Of a stretch of DNA of 64,000 nucleotides, positions 42,183 to 51,876 are shown one piece after another. The DNA is from Phymatolithon calcareum (Eukaryota; Rhodophyta; Florideophyceae; Hapalidiales). Location: positions 1,116,001 through 1,180,000 of the forward strand of contig OZ345366.1 of the NCBI GenBank assembly GCA_977006965.1. The letters run 5' to 3'. Within the stretch, counting starts at the first letter, position 1. Every line of letters begins with the position of its first letter. The notes under the pieces were generated by a model. That model ran no database searches. It saw only the letters and a list, made by a program, of their open reading frames with translations, and was not told the origin of the DNA. The position numbers were made by a program, and so were the translations under genes.

Positions 42183-42873
42183 CACGCAGAAGCTCTTCGA
42201 CAGCAAGGCAACAGCTATGTCGCTATCTTGGACTTAAAGGCAGCATACGACTCGGTCCCAAGAGACACGCTCGCCGGAAGATTACGAAGGGTCCTTGACC
42301 CAAGTATATCCGAGATGATTATGCCGTTCTTGGAACCGTCATATATCGAGAATGAAAACGGCAAATGGTTCACCATCGACAAGGGGGTGGCACAAGGCTC
42401 TCCCCTAAGCCCATGTCTCTACAATATTTTTACGGACACCTTTGCCATGGAGCTCGACTCAATCCCCGAAGATGTGTCGAAAAAGCCGTGCAAGCTCTTT
42501 ACAGATGATGCCAAGCTGACAGCCACCTCTGCAAAGGGGCTTCAGAAAATTCTGGACCTGGCGTCGAAATGGGCTGAAAAGAATGAAATGAAGTGGAATA
42601 CGACAAAAAGTGCCATCCTATGGACAAGGGCCACGGCACGACTGCAATTCCAACTGTCGGAAAGGAAGCTGACGAAACAACGGGAAGTGAAATACCTTGG
42701 TGTTACGATAACTGAGGAAGGGATATCAGATTCCAAACTTGTCGAAAGAATCAAGAACTCCAAAAATGTTGTTGGAACGCTGAGGCGCCTTGGGGTCTTC
42801 ACGAACGGAGTGCACCCGGCGAGATCAATCAGGTTGTACAAGTCTCTTGTGCAGTCGAGGTGGGAGTATGCAG
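42183..42873 (+). pseudogene. LINE-E reverse transcriptase, C-terminal two thirds
   Basis: An open plus-strand frame with RT landmarks in order: AILDLKAAYDSVPRD (the first catalytic Asp), VAQGSPLSPCLYNIF, KLFTDDAKLTATS (the catalytic Asp pair, here FTDD instead of the usual FADD), MKWNTTKSAI and VKYLGVTI. It is open until the gypsy insertion at 42874, directly after WEYA. RT fingers and the endonuclease are lost by 5' truncation. The frame resumes after the gypsy element at 47962 (HLTPW). Confidence 0.8.
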
Positions 42874-43221
42874 TGTGGTGCAGAAACCACAAGACACGTT
42901 GTGCCAGCCAGAGCTGAGTGTCTGATTATGACCGTTAGTCGGAACAAGTTTTATCTGTTCCCATAATGGGGAGCTTGCCAAGTAAGCGCTCCCCATCACA
43001 GGTGCATGGCGACCCATAATCGGCATGTAATTCAACATGTCCCTTTTCGGGCGCAATTTGGCAACCAGACCGTTCAGGAAGGCTGGTTGCAGTGATTGTA
43101 GAACATCATGCGAACTGCATATAAGCTCGCATATTGGATAGTTTCAGTAAGGGACCAAGCAAGTACCCTGGCATTTCAATCGTTGCCAACTCAACTTCAT
43201 TCAACCTTGGTTATCGCCACA
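42874..43221 (+). repeat. 5' LTR of the young gypsy element
   Basis: TG...CA ends. It begins with a small hairpin TGTGGT-gcagaa-ACCACA. GCATATAAGC at about 43117 is a likely TATA box. Confidence 0.95.
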
Positions 43222-43240
43222 CTTTTTTGTCAGGTACACC

Positions 43241-46200
43241 ATGTCCAGCCAACCGGCTTTGGAGGCGCTGCTTCGGCGCCAGACAGCCGAAATGGATGGC
43301 CTAGTTGCGTCCTATGTGGCGATGGAATCGACATTGTATGAGCACTCGAACGGTGCTGACTACGAAACGATGTCAGCGACCGAGAAGACAGCCTACACGA
43401 AGAAGTTGAACGAGCTGAGAAAATCAAGGGACGAACTTGTGGAAACACTCAAGGGAGCAAGATCTCGAGAAAGGATGACGAGAGACCTTCTCGACGATGA
43501 GCCTAGAGAACCGCATACCTCTGCCGGAAGCCGTCGTACCACCTCCGTACGCATTCCCACACTACCGAATTTTCGTGGAATGGAGAAAGGAGCAATTGAA
43601 GACGCATTTGAATTCCTGGACAAGTGTAAACACATTCTTGAAGCGAATTTGGTACCAGAAGACAGATGGTTGCCGGCACTCCTCACAACTCTTAGTTCTG
43701 GAGATCGCCAGTGGGCTGCCGCTAATCTCAAGGACCGGCCATGGGAGGAAGTCCAGAGAGGGTTTCTAAACCACTTTGAATCCCCGGTCATCAAAGACCA
43801 GCTACTGACGGAGCTGATGGGCATTAATATCAAGAAGGAAGAAACTGTGCAACAGTATGGCGACAGGTTTACAAATCTGATGCGTCGCACTGGACGCCCG
43901 GACGACGACGAGACTCTAGTACCGGTTCTCATCATCGGACTGGACACCGATCTACAAGAGATGATAAGCATATCGCGTGTGACTGAATTGACCGCTCGAA
44001 TTGGGACTGGTCATCTGCCGAGTCCCTCGATCTCCAGAGAAATCCAGCGTGCTATCACCCTTAATGCCGGACGACCTGTAAAGGGAAAGCGTACCGCAGG
44101 AGGAAGTGGCGTGAGTCGCTGTGGAAAATGCAACAAGTTTGGACACACGACTGACAAACATATTGAAGGGTACAAAAAAGGCAATACTTCTAACACTCCC
44201 GGATCATCAATGAAGAAAGATGAGCTGAGGAAAGAGAAAAAATGTTTCAATTGCCACAAGCCGTGGAAAAAGGGCCACCATTGTGACGAGAAGGACATCG
44301 AATCCAACAACATTGAGACTGTGGATGAGATTGTCAACGATGTCGTGGATGATTCCGTGAATGAGCAGACATTTTCTGTCCGCATTTTAGCCGCCGTGAT
44401 GAACAGTACGGAGCTGTGCAATGTCGAGCACCCCGGCCCTTCTACTTGGCTTATCTACACTCCGGTTCTGATAGCAGGAAGGAAGGGAATGGCACTAGTT
44501 GATTCCGGCGCAACGAAATCATTCTTGTCCAAACAGTTCGTGCAGGACTTTGACATCTCATTCCGGCCCATGTCGGGTATCATCACTGGAGGTAACGGCG
44601 AAAAATTGGCATCAAGGGAAGGAATCTCAACAGTCGAAGTACGCAATGGATCCGTGACCGTGGATTGCGAGGTGGAGATAATCAAGCTCCCCCAAAATCG
44701 GGACATGGTAATCGGGCTGCCCGATTTTACTAAATTCGGGTTCCGACTAGAAGGAATACCGGCTAATTTACCACATGAACAGGAGTCTGAGGACCCAGAT
44801 CACGAACCCTGCGACGAAGAAGCTGCTGTTGACGGACTAACAGCGGAGGATCTATCTCCGGAAGTAAGCCATCTGGTGAGGGAAAACCAAGAAATTTCCT
44901 TAACATCTCGGTGCTCGCATCCCCTCGCGCAGCTCAGGATCACACCAGAAAACACAGAACCCATATGGAGGAACGTCAACTATGTCTCAAGAACAGACTA
45001 TGAGCGCGTCAACCATCGAATTCTGGAGCTGTTGGACGGCAATGTTATCGAGAAGGCCCCTGAAGACTGTCTAAACTGCTTTTCGTTACTAACAGTACCC
45101 AAGAAGGATGAAAAGGGGCGCAAGGTGGACATTCGCCCCTGCTTAGACCTTCGGCCCCTAAATCCGCGACTGAAAGACATTGACTACCCGCTCCCGAAAG
45201 TACAGGACGTGATCGACACAGTGGGCTCTGCCAAGGGCCCTGGGGTTATTTACACGCATATTGATATCAAAGACTCCTACTTTCGTTTCGGAGTTCGTCC
45301 GGAAGACCGAAACTGGATCGCATTCAAATGGAATCGAGTTCATTACAGGTTTAAGTGCGCACCTTTTGGCATCAAGACAATGACTGCCCAGTTCCAGAGA
45401 GTGATGGAGAAAATCTTCGGGGAAATGCCCTTTGTGGCAGTGTATGTCGATGATATCGTCGTGTTCTCGGAGAATCGTGACCAACATATTGAGCACGTGA
45501 AATTGGTGATGAACCTGCTCAACAAATGGAACATCCCAATTCGAAAAGACAAATCACGATTCGGGCAAAAAATGGTTTATCTTCTCGGGTACCAGATTTC
45601 CGGCGACGGCGTTCAAATGGACTCGAGAAAGGTTGAGCCCATGCGCAACTGGCCAAAGCCTAAAACTGTGAAACAGCTTCTGCGTTTCCTTGGCGCGGCA
45701 AACTACTACCGGCAGTTTATTCCCAACTATTCATCGATTTCCAGCCCACTGGACTCAGTCCGAAAGAAGAACGGGACATTGGAATGGACCCCTGACATGA
45801 CGAAGTCTTTCGGAAAGCTGAAGGAGATGGTGTGCAAACAAACGCTGCTTACACATCCCGACGACGGCAAACAGTATATCGTCGGAACAGATGCATCCGT
45901 CTCGGGAATCGGTGCTTGGATTGGACAGCAGCATGGAGACGCCCTGAAGTTCATCTATTTCGCCTCCCGGTCATTGTCCTCCGCAGAGCGCAACTATTCA
46001 CCAACAAAACTTGAGCTGCTGAGTATCATCTTTGCACTCAACAAGTTTCGAATGTATTTGTCGGCGGCAAAGTTCAAGTTGTACACAGATCATCGAGCGC
46101 TGACATATCTATTTACCCAAAAGCACCCGAATGCCATGATAATGAATTGGTTGGACAAAATCATGAGCTTCGATTTCGATATTGTGCACGTCCCTGGACC

Positions 46201-47563
46201 GCGGAACGTAATGGCAGACGCGCTGAGCCGCACTGATGAAGACGTCTCGCTTGCCGTTCTCAGCGTTGAGCACTTAGTAAGGGGAAAAGCTGAGCCGAAG
46301 GATGATGAAGAAAAAACTGAACTCGTATCCAAGGCCCACAACTTTGGTCATTTTGGGGAGAACGCCGTTTTCAAAAAAATTTGCAATGATGGATTCTGGT
46401 GGAAAGGTATTCGCCAAGACATTTCTGCAGCCATTGCTAAGTGCCTGCCTTGTCAAAGATACAACATTGGAAAAAAAGGATTTCACCCGCTACAATCCAT
46501 AACAGCAAAGCTACCCTGGGATCACATCGCAGTGGACCTCGTTACTCCTCTGCCGTTGAGCCGAACGGGTGAAGACACACTCCTCGTAGTAGTGGATGTC
46601 ATGTCCAAATTCTGCATGCTGCGCGCTTTGAAGGGGAAGAGCATGAAGGCAATCTCAACTGCATTATGGGAAATCATGGCAATACTTGGACCCCCAAAAA
46701 TCATTCAGTCTGACAACGGATCTGAATTTGTTAACCAGCTTATTGAAGAACTGGTTCAGCTGAATGGTATTGACCACCGTACTATCTCTGCATACAACCC
46801 TCGTGCAAACGGCCAAGTGGAACGCGTAAATCAAGCCGTGGAAACGATCATGAAGAAGGAGCTACAGGGAGCCATGCATGACTGGGCCGATTTCGTGCCC
46901 TACGCCCAGCTGGCCTATAACTCTAACATTTCGACTACCACGGGTTGTACACCGTTTTCGTTGATGTTTGGCCGTCGCTGCAACGATTTGCAGTCATACG
47001 GGCAGTCTAAGCTCTCGGAAATGAAGTTACATCTTTGGAAAACACATCAAGGGAAAGTGTCCGATCTTGTGTACCCGGCTATTAACGAACGAGTCATAAA
47101 AGGCAAGGATAAGGCTTCCGCAAGATTTGCGCGGTCGCATCGAATTCTCCTCGGGGACTCATTTCCAAATGGATCTCTCGTAATGATGCGAGACGCTACC
47201 CGGGAAAGCAAATGGGACCCGGTTTTTGAGGGTCCGTTTGTCGTACTGCGCCGCAATCGCGGGGGTGCATATGTGCTCAAGGACGGTTTAGGAGAAACTC
47301 TCAAGAGAACAGTCCCGGCAGACCAGCTTAAGTTGATTCAGCGCGAAGGAGATGGAGCAGTGATCGAGGCCCCTTCTTTCCGGGTTAAGAAAATCACCGA
47401 CCACCGCACAGCTCATGACAAGAAAATGGAGTATTTTGTTATCTGGTCTGACGCAAGCATTGGTCCAAGCTGGGAACACGTCTCCAATTTTGACGACATC
47501 AATGTCATTAAGAAATACTGGGCGCAGAAACGTCCCACTCGATCGCGCAAGGCCAAGATCTAA
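43241..47563 (+). CDS. Ty3/gypsy Gag-Pol polyprotein with chromodomain
   Basis: A single 1440-codon frame starting 19 bp after the LTR. Gag capsid-like region at about residues 100-260. Zinc-knuckle-like motifs at about 293-310 (CGKCNKFGHTTDKH) and 335-348 (CFNCHKPWKKGHHC). Aspartic protease active site DSGATKSF at about 421. Reverse transcriptase with the catalytic YVDD at 734-737. RNase H with VGTDASVSG near 880. Integrase with an HHCC zinc site at about 1032-1072 and the D, D and E blocks near 1098 (DLVTP), 1157 (SDNGSE) and 1193 (NGQVER). A C-terminal chromodomain (YFVIWSDASIGPSWEHV) at about 1398-1420, which in chromoviruses directs integration to particular chromatin. The gag-pol fusion in one frame is usual for several chromovirus groups. 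Confidence 0.95.
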   Translation: MSSQPALEALLRRQTAEMDGLVASYVAMESTLYEHSNGADYETMSATEKTAYTKKLNELRKSRDELVETLKGARSRERMTRDLLDDEPREPHTSAGSRRTTSVRIPTLPNFRGMEKGAIEDAFEFLDKCKHILEANLVPEDRWLPALLTTLSSGDRQWAAANLKDRPWEEVQRGFLNHFESPVIKDQLLTELMGINIKKEETVQQYGDRFTNLMRRTGRPDDDETLVPVLIIGLDTDLQEMISISRVTELTARIGTGHLPSPSISREIQRAITLNAGRPVKGKRTAGGSGVSRCGKCNKFGHTTDKHIEGYKKGNTSNTPGSSMKKDELRKEKKCFNCHKPWKKGHHCDEKDIESNNIETVDEIVNDVVDDSVNEQTFSVRILAAVMNSTELCNVEHPGPSTWLIYTPVLIAGRKGMALVDSGATKSFLSKQFVQDFDISFRPMSGIITGGNGEKLASREGISTVEVRNGSVTVDCEVEIIKLPQNRDMVIGLPDFTKFGFRLEGIPANLPHEQESEDPDHEPCDEEAAVDGLTAEDLSPEVSHLVRENQEISLTSRCSHPLAQLRITPENTEPIWRNVNYVSRTDYERVNHRILELLDGNVIEKAPEDCLNCFSLLTVPKKDEKGRKVDIRPCLDLRPLNPRLKDIDYPLPKVQDVIDTVGSAKGPGVIYTHIDIKDSYFRFGVRPEDRNWIAFKWNRVHYRFKCAPFGIKTMTAQFQRVMEKIFGEMPFVAVYVDDIVVFSENRDQHIEHVKLVMNLLNKWNIPIRKDKSRFGQKMVYLLGYQISGDGVQMDSRKVEPMRNWPKPKTVKQLLRFLGAANYYRQFIPNYSSISSPLDSVRKKNGTLEWTPDMTKSFGKLKEMVCKQTLLTHPDDGKQYIVGTDASVSGIGAWIGQQHGDALKFIYFASRSLSSAERNYSPTKLELLSIIFALNKFRMYLSAAKFKLYTDHRALTYLFTQKHPNAMIMNWLDKIMSFDFDIVHVPGPRNVMADALSRTDEDVSLAVLSVEHLVRGKAEPKDDEEKTELVSKAHNFGHFGENAVFKKICNDGFWWKGIRQDISAAIAKCLPCQRYNIGKKGFHPLQSITAKLPWDHIAVDLVTPLPLSRTGEDTLLVVVDVMSKFCMLRALKGKSMKAISTALWEIMAILGPPKIIQSDNGSEFVNQLIEELVQLNGIDHRTISAYNPRANGQVERVNQAVETIMKKELQGAMHDWADFVPYAQLAYNSNISTTTGCTPFSLMFGRRCNDLQSYGQSKLSEMKLHLWKTHQGKVSDLVYPAINERVIKGKDKASARFARSHRILLGDSFPNGSLVMMRDATRESKWDPVFEGPFVVLRRNRGGAYVLKDGLGETLKRTVPADQLKLIQREGDGAVIEAPSFRVKKITDHRTAHDKKMEYFVIWSDASIGPSWEHVSNFDDINVIKKYWAQKRPTRSRKAKI

Positions 47564-47607
47564 GCCGAAAAAATAGGAATCCCCTGAAGGTGACTCGGAG
47601 GGGGAGA

Positions 47608-47956
47608 TGTGGTGCAGAAACCACAAGACACGTTGTGCCAGCCAGAGCTGAGTGTCTGATTATGACCGTTAGTCGGAACAAGTTTTATCTGTTCCCATAA
47701 TGGGGAGCTTGCCAAGTAAGCGCTCCCCATCACAGGTGCATGGCGACCCATAATCGGCATGTAATTCAACATGTCCCTTTTCGGGCGCAATTTGGCAACC
47801 AGACCGTTCAGGAAGGCTGGTTGCAGTGATTGTAGAACATCATGCGAACTGCATATAAGCTTCGCATATTGGATAGTTTCAGTAAGGGACCAAGCAAGTA
47901 CCCTGACATTTCAATCGTTGCCAACTCAACTTCATTCAACCTTGGTTATCGCCACA
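47608..47956 (+). repeat. 3' LTR of the young gypsy element
   Basis: Identical to the 5' LTR except for an extra T (GCTTCGCA versus GCTCGCA) and CCCTGACATT versus CCCTGGCATT. Confidence 0.95.
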
Positions 47957-47961
47957 TGCAG

Positions 47962-48619
47962 TACATCTGACACCATGGACATCCAAAGTAGAGGTTGAGA
48001 TCAAGAAGGTGGAGTCGATGTTCTTCGGCAAAATATTTGGGAAACCCGGCAGAAGGAGTGCGGAAAGAAGCAGAGCGATGTGCCGTATTGTGAAGCCGAA
48101 GGACAGAAGGGACATACTTGCAAGATTGTTTCTGCGAAGACTAATGAGGCACGCGGAAAACCGACACAGGTGCAACACCCGAAGGAGATTGAAAACGCAA
48201 ATCTGGACGTAACCCACGCCAAAGTAAACCCTCACCTCTTCAGAGCGGCGTATGAAACTACGCCTCGCACAAACATCAAGCAATACCAAAGACAAAAGAT
48301 CCTGGAAGCTGCCACGAAAGTGGAAAAAGGCAAAAAACGCCCCATCCCGAGTATCAAGACCATACTGCCACCACACTTGTGCTTCAAATCAAGGAGGTAC
48401 AGGATCCTGGCCATTAAATGGGCATTTGGAATGTTCCCGCCTATGAGCACCGCCGAGCTCATAGACCTAACTGGACAAACTGGAAAGGATGCTATCAAAG
48501 ATCTCAAGTCAGGCCTATCAAAAGACAAGCTATCATATGAAGAAAGTGCTTTTACAAGGAGGGCACTCGACGAAATCCTTGTTATGTATCAGGCGGCCAA
48601 GGCTGCTCTCGAAACCTGA
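47962..48619 (+). pseudogene. LINE-E ORF2 C-terminal region
   Basis: After the TGCAG duplication the reading resumes with HLTPWTSKVEVEIKKVESMF. It then shifts frame near 48080-48200 and ends with the conserved layout RRYRILAIKWAFGMFPPMST and AFTRRALDEILVMYQAA. The frameshift shows the LINE copy was already dead or dying. The 3' UTR follows to 48827. Confidence 0.65.
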
Positions 48620-48889
48620 AACCCGCGACTCAAGACAGTGGATTACTTTTCCCCCTCGAGGCTCTAAGCCAGAGGTAGGTTTTGGTATTTCTGCCAGATC
48701 GTGTCGAAATCGACCACGCTAACATATAAGAACGATAGACCCTGTTTGTGGCCCAATGGCCTTCGCAAAGTTGCCCCAAGCGTCTGCAGATGCGTTGGTA
48801 ACTTTAAATAAAAAACTTGCACTTCTTCTTGAACGACAATTTCTAACCAAGTTGATATATCTTCATCCCGTTTGATATGTGCAAAGAGG

Positions 48890-49812
48890 GGCCTTAATCG
48901 CGAACTCCAGGTAGATCAAGCTCGGGGGTGAGAGGCCCTGGGGTGGCCGAGGGAAGACAAGAAATGCCGAAACCCAGAGGAAGACTGGAAAACCATATCA
49001 TGGCGCCAACTTGGAACAACCACCTCCTTTAAATAAAGCACAAGGGAACGTTTCTAGGTGCGACAGTCACATTTGAAGTTCGGTTGGTAAGCAATCATCC
49101 AGGAGGCGTGACCATAGGTTCCACTGCAAAATCACTTGTGGAGTATGCTCCAGGCACGAGCTTTTATCTTCCTTGTGGTCCAACATTCTCACATACACCA
49201 AAGGAGGGACTAAGTGCCTACTCAGGCTTGCCTGTCGTGCAGATGAATGCGAGTATTGCCCTAGCTGCGAGTCAAGAGAGCGCATCGAATCATCTAGGAT
49301 TTGTCACCAGAGAATCCTCCCCGCAAGTTTCACTGGGAAATGCTCCGGGTATTAACCTTTCTTCGCCTCTAGCGCCGCAGCCTCACTTGAAATATTCACA
49401 ATACCTCCTGTCTGCTCAGGTCCATCTGGTTGCTCGTCACAAAAAGCGCATCATTCAACTCCATAGAACAGTCCCGCAGGGTAATGCGATTCCCTGAAAA
49501 ACTTTCCGGATAGACCTGGTGCCCACACGGACCAGCTTCAAACTATTACGGAGCCCCAGCCATCTCCTTTGCTACATGAAATCGATGAAAATGTAGAGAT
49601 TAAGCTTTCCATTATCAAATCCAAGTACAGAGCCCAGTTGCAGCGGATGTTGCCAATTGCTGAAATCGTATTCAACAGACATGCACCGCAGAAGAAGGAG
49701 CAGCTTCTGACGCTTCAGAGCAGTTGTCCGCAACTTTATGATTTGAAGTGAACCGCCAAGCTTCGATCCCGGTTGATGGGAGCAACGCTTTGGAAAGCAG
49801 AGCAATTCAATG
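48890..49812 (+). pseudogene. MED15 copy g, exon 3 first segment
   Basis: Follows the intron 2 branch motif (TTTCTAAC at 48841). Decayed coding of the basic Arg/Gly segment is recognisable (about 48900-49060). A Pro/Ser/Gln-rich stretch and the well-kept central block at 49560-49745 (IDENVEIKLSIIKSKYRAQL, then VFNRHAPQKKEQLL) come next. A TGA at about 49749 and several earlier frameshifts kill the frame. Similarity runs straight on after the LINE at 49813-50030. Confidence 0.6.
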
Positions 49813-50030
49813 TATGAACTGGACTCCGGAGAAATGATAAGAACGGAAAAGGCATTAGACTCCATACTACTCTACAGCGTCACCATAATTGACAATATGG
49901 AAAACGACGAGTTCCTGTATTAGGGACCAGGCGATATACTAGAATGAACAAGTTACGAAAAGCTGCTCCCGTACAGTCTTAGGAGTGTTAATGAGGGCTT
50001 TCAAATAAACAACTAAACAGTTGCAAGAAA
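49813..50030 (+). mobile_element. Short LINE insertion in MED15 copy g
   Basis: 218 bp with the perfect 14-bp duplication AGAGCAATTCAATG (49799-49812, 50031-50044). The coding end (TEKALDSILLYSVTIIDNME) matches the LINE-B C-terminus. The 3' UTR contains CAAATAAACAAC. Confidence 0.9.
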
Positions 50031-50299
50031 AGAGCAATTCAATGACAGAGTTATCCTAGCTGGTATCCGAGCGAGTAATGGTACAAGGGAAAGAATCACC
50101 CAACACGACGCTATGACTGGGCAAACTTTAGATACGACTCCACGGATGCCAGCGCCGGAAATCGCTCTGCTATTGGGAGCTTCTGGGTCTCACGCTTAGG
50201 TCAACAAGAGGCACAAGCGACATCCGCAACGGCGGACATGAAAGGTCGGAAATTACACCAGCCAACAAGTTGAATGTCTATATGTCCAAGATTTTCAAA

Positions 50300-51765
50300 T
50301 CTGGAGTATGCCATTCACCTGACCCCGATCCCCAAACGTCTGTTATCGGCAATCGAAGCAGCAGAAGGTCTTTTCTTCAGGTATGTTTTGGGAAAATATG
50401 CTGAACATCGAAGGGAGCGGATGCGAGTGCTCTGCCGACTCGCCAGCCCACAGATGAGGAGAGCGCACCAGGCCGAAAGGTTCGCCTTAAGCCTGGTACG
50501 ACGGAAGAAGTACCTTGAGCTCGCAGAAGAATACCAGGAGAGCGAGAGGGAGAGAAGGGTTTGACCGGACCGAACGGACCACAAACGAAAAAAGACAAGT
50601 TTCCGGCGCGGGCGCGGGCGCCCGCGCCGGCGCAAGTGGCCGCAGCGATAAAGCTGCACAAAGCGCTCCTTCCGACGGTAATCCCGCCGGAAATGGCGGA
50701 CGCGATCGTGAACGCGCACTCCAGGGACTTGGCGAATCGAGAACTTGCCACACTTGAAATGCCAGACCCAAGCCCGCCGTTGCAAGATTTCGAGAAAATC
50801 TTGCGAATTTAAGCGGATTTGATACAGGCCGGCTATCATACCGGTCCGGCCCGTTCACCTGTGCGTCACAGATAGGAACCAAGAGCTCAGTCAGGAATTT
50901 TTCCCCGCTACAGTGCAGGGTTTTTTTGAACTTGCAAGAGCTGTGATCCGGCCTCCCCATGGGAGAAGACTATCACCTTCTGGTAGTATGGTAGTACATG
51001 GATTCCGCCCTGAGTGGTGTGCCGCAACGCTCAAGGAAGCTGGGAGAGAAGACAGAAGAAGATGAAAGAAGGCAGCGAGATGACTAGCTACCGTGAGCGT
51101 CCTAAATGGTTTCCAACCCGGGGCATCCCTTTGAAGGACGGCGACTGAAGATTGGCTATGTAGCGATATAGATGTTAAGCTTCCCCAAGGTCTGCACATT
51201 GTGCAGCTTGGGCAGCTGTTGTGACATCAAGTACCACTCGTATCTGTTAAGTCTACTGGAGCCGTAAGGATGTGGAGTTGTTTACCAGCTCTGATAAATC
51301 CCGCAATAAAAGAAAGAAAGAAGAAGAATACCAAGGAAGAGAAGAAGACCTGGAAGGTTATCAAAGGATATTGGACATCTTAGAGAAGAGAATCACATCA
51401 ACGAAGCTCTAAAACAAGCAGAAGAAGGTATGGTATCAAAAACCGGACGCATACGGGAAGCAGCAAAAATATGGACGTTGGAAGAAGAGGGACAGACAGT
51501 TAAAATCCCGGTCGACAAGCCGAATGAACTACCAGGAGTGTTACATATAAAGGGCAGAACTGCGCGGTTTAGATGCCTGAGATTTCTTTTCAACAGAGCT
51601 CCTTTGTGCAGAAAATCAGTTTTAGCGAAGTACTTTGGGCCCGGTGCTGTGGTTGAGCTCGTTGTGCTCCAACGCACACTACGGTGCATGAAGATGGACC
51701 AAGAAACAGAATATGAATGCGAACGACTCACTCGAGCCCTCGCAGGAAGAGAAATTCGGATTTAG
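50300..51765 (+). pseudogene. LINE ORF2 C-terminal region (split)
   Basis: The left part (50300-50536) begins just inside the RT thumb boundary (EYAIHLTPIP) and carries a basic helical stretch (RRERMRVLCRLASPQM). The right part (51334-51765) has PVDKPNELPGVLHIKGRTAR and an acidic end. Together they parallel the 229-residue LINE-B C-terminal region. It is split by the nested LINE at 50537-51321. Confidence 0.6.
50537..51321 (+). mobile_element. Nested LINE with AAAGAAAG tail
   Basis: 785 bp flanked by AGAAGAATACCA (50525-50536, 51322-51333). It ends CGCAATAAAAGAAAGAAAGA, a tail like that of LINE-A. The body shows no clear RT motif. A GC-rich palindromic run (GGCGCGGGCG-CCCGCGCC region) is at 50608-50633, and an 83-codon open frame spans 50561-50812. 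Confidence 0.75.
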
Positions 51766-51876
51766 GAGATATTAGGAGTCTAGTAGAGAGATGAATGTGG
51801 AAGACAGCGAGAAGCTGCCCTGTTAATCAAACTGAGGTTTTGGGAGCTTTTAAAATAAATCAACATATAACCCCCT

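Larger units (their letters stand above)
42874..47956 (+). mobile_element. Young Ty3/gypsy chromovirus-type retrotransposon
   Basis: 5083 bp. LTRs of 348 and 349 bp (42874-43221, 47608-47956) differ by one base change and one single-base indel. The 5-bp target duplication is TGCAG (42869-42873, 47957-47961). One uninterrupted gag-pol frame and a polypurine tract GGAGGGGGAGA (47597-47607) are present. Everything needed for a recent, possibly competent insertion is in place. Confidence 0.95.
42183..48827 (+). mobile_element. LINE-E insertion split by a gypsy element
   Basis: The outer element is a 5'-truncated LINE of about 1.56 kb (42183-42873 plus 47962-48827) whose 3' UTR ends TTAAATAAAAAACTT. 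The 16-bp target duplication CTTGAACGRCAATTTC (42167-42182, 48828-48843) has one mismatch and places it in intron 2 of MED15 copy g. Confidence 0.85.
50291..51876 (+). mobile_element. LINE insertion containing a second LINE
   Basis: Flanked by CTATATGTCCAAG and CTATGTGTCCAAG (50278-50290, 51877-51889; 12 of 13 matching). The LINE itself is about 50291-50536 plus 51334-51876. It belongs to the group with LINE-B and LINE-E (LEYAIHLTPIPKR at the start of its remaining ORF) and ends GCTTTTAAAATAAATC. Confidence 0.75.

Noticed and set aside
43393-43971. Minus-strand ORF of 192 codons
   Set aside because: Antisense shadow of the gypsy gag region.
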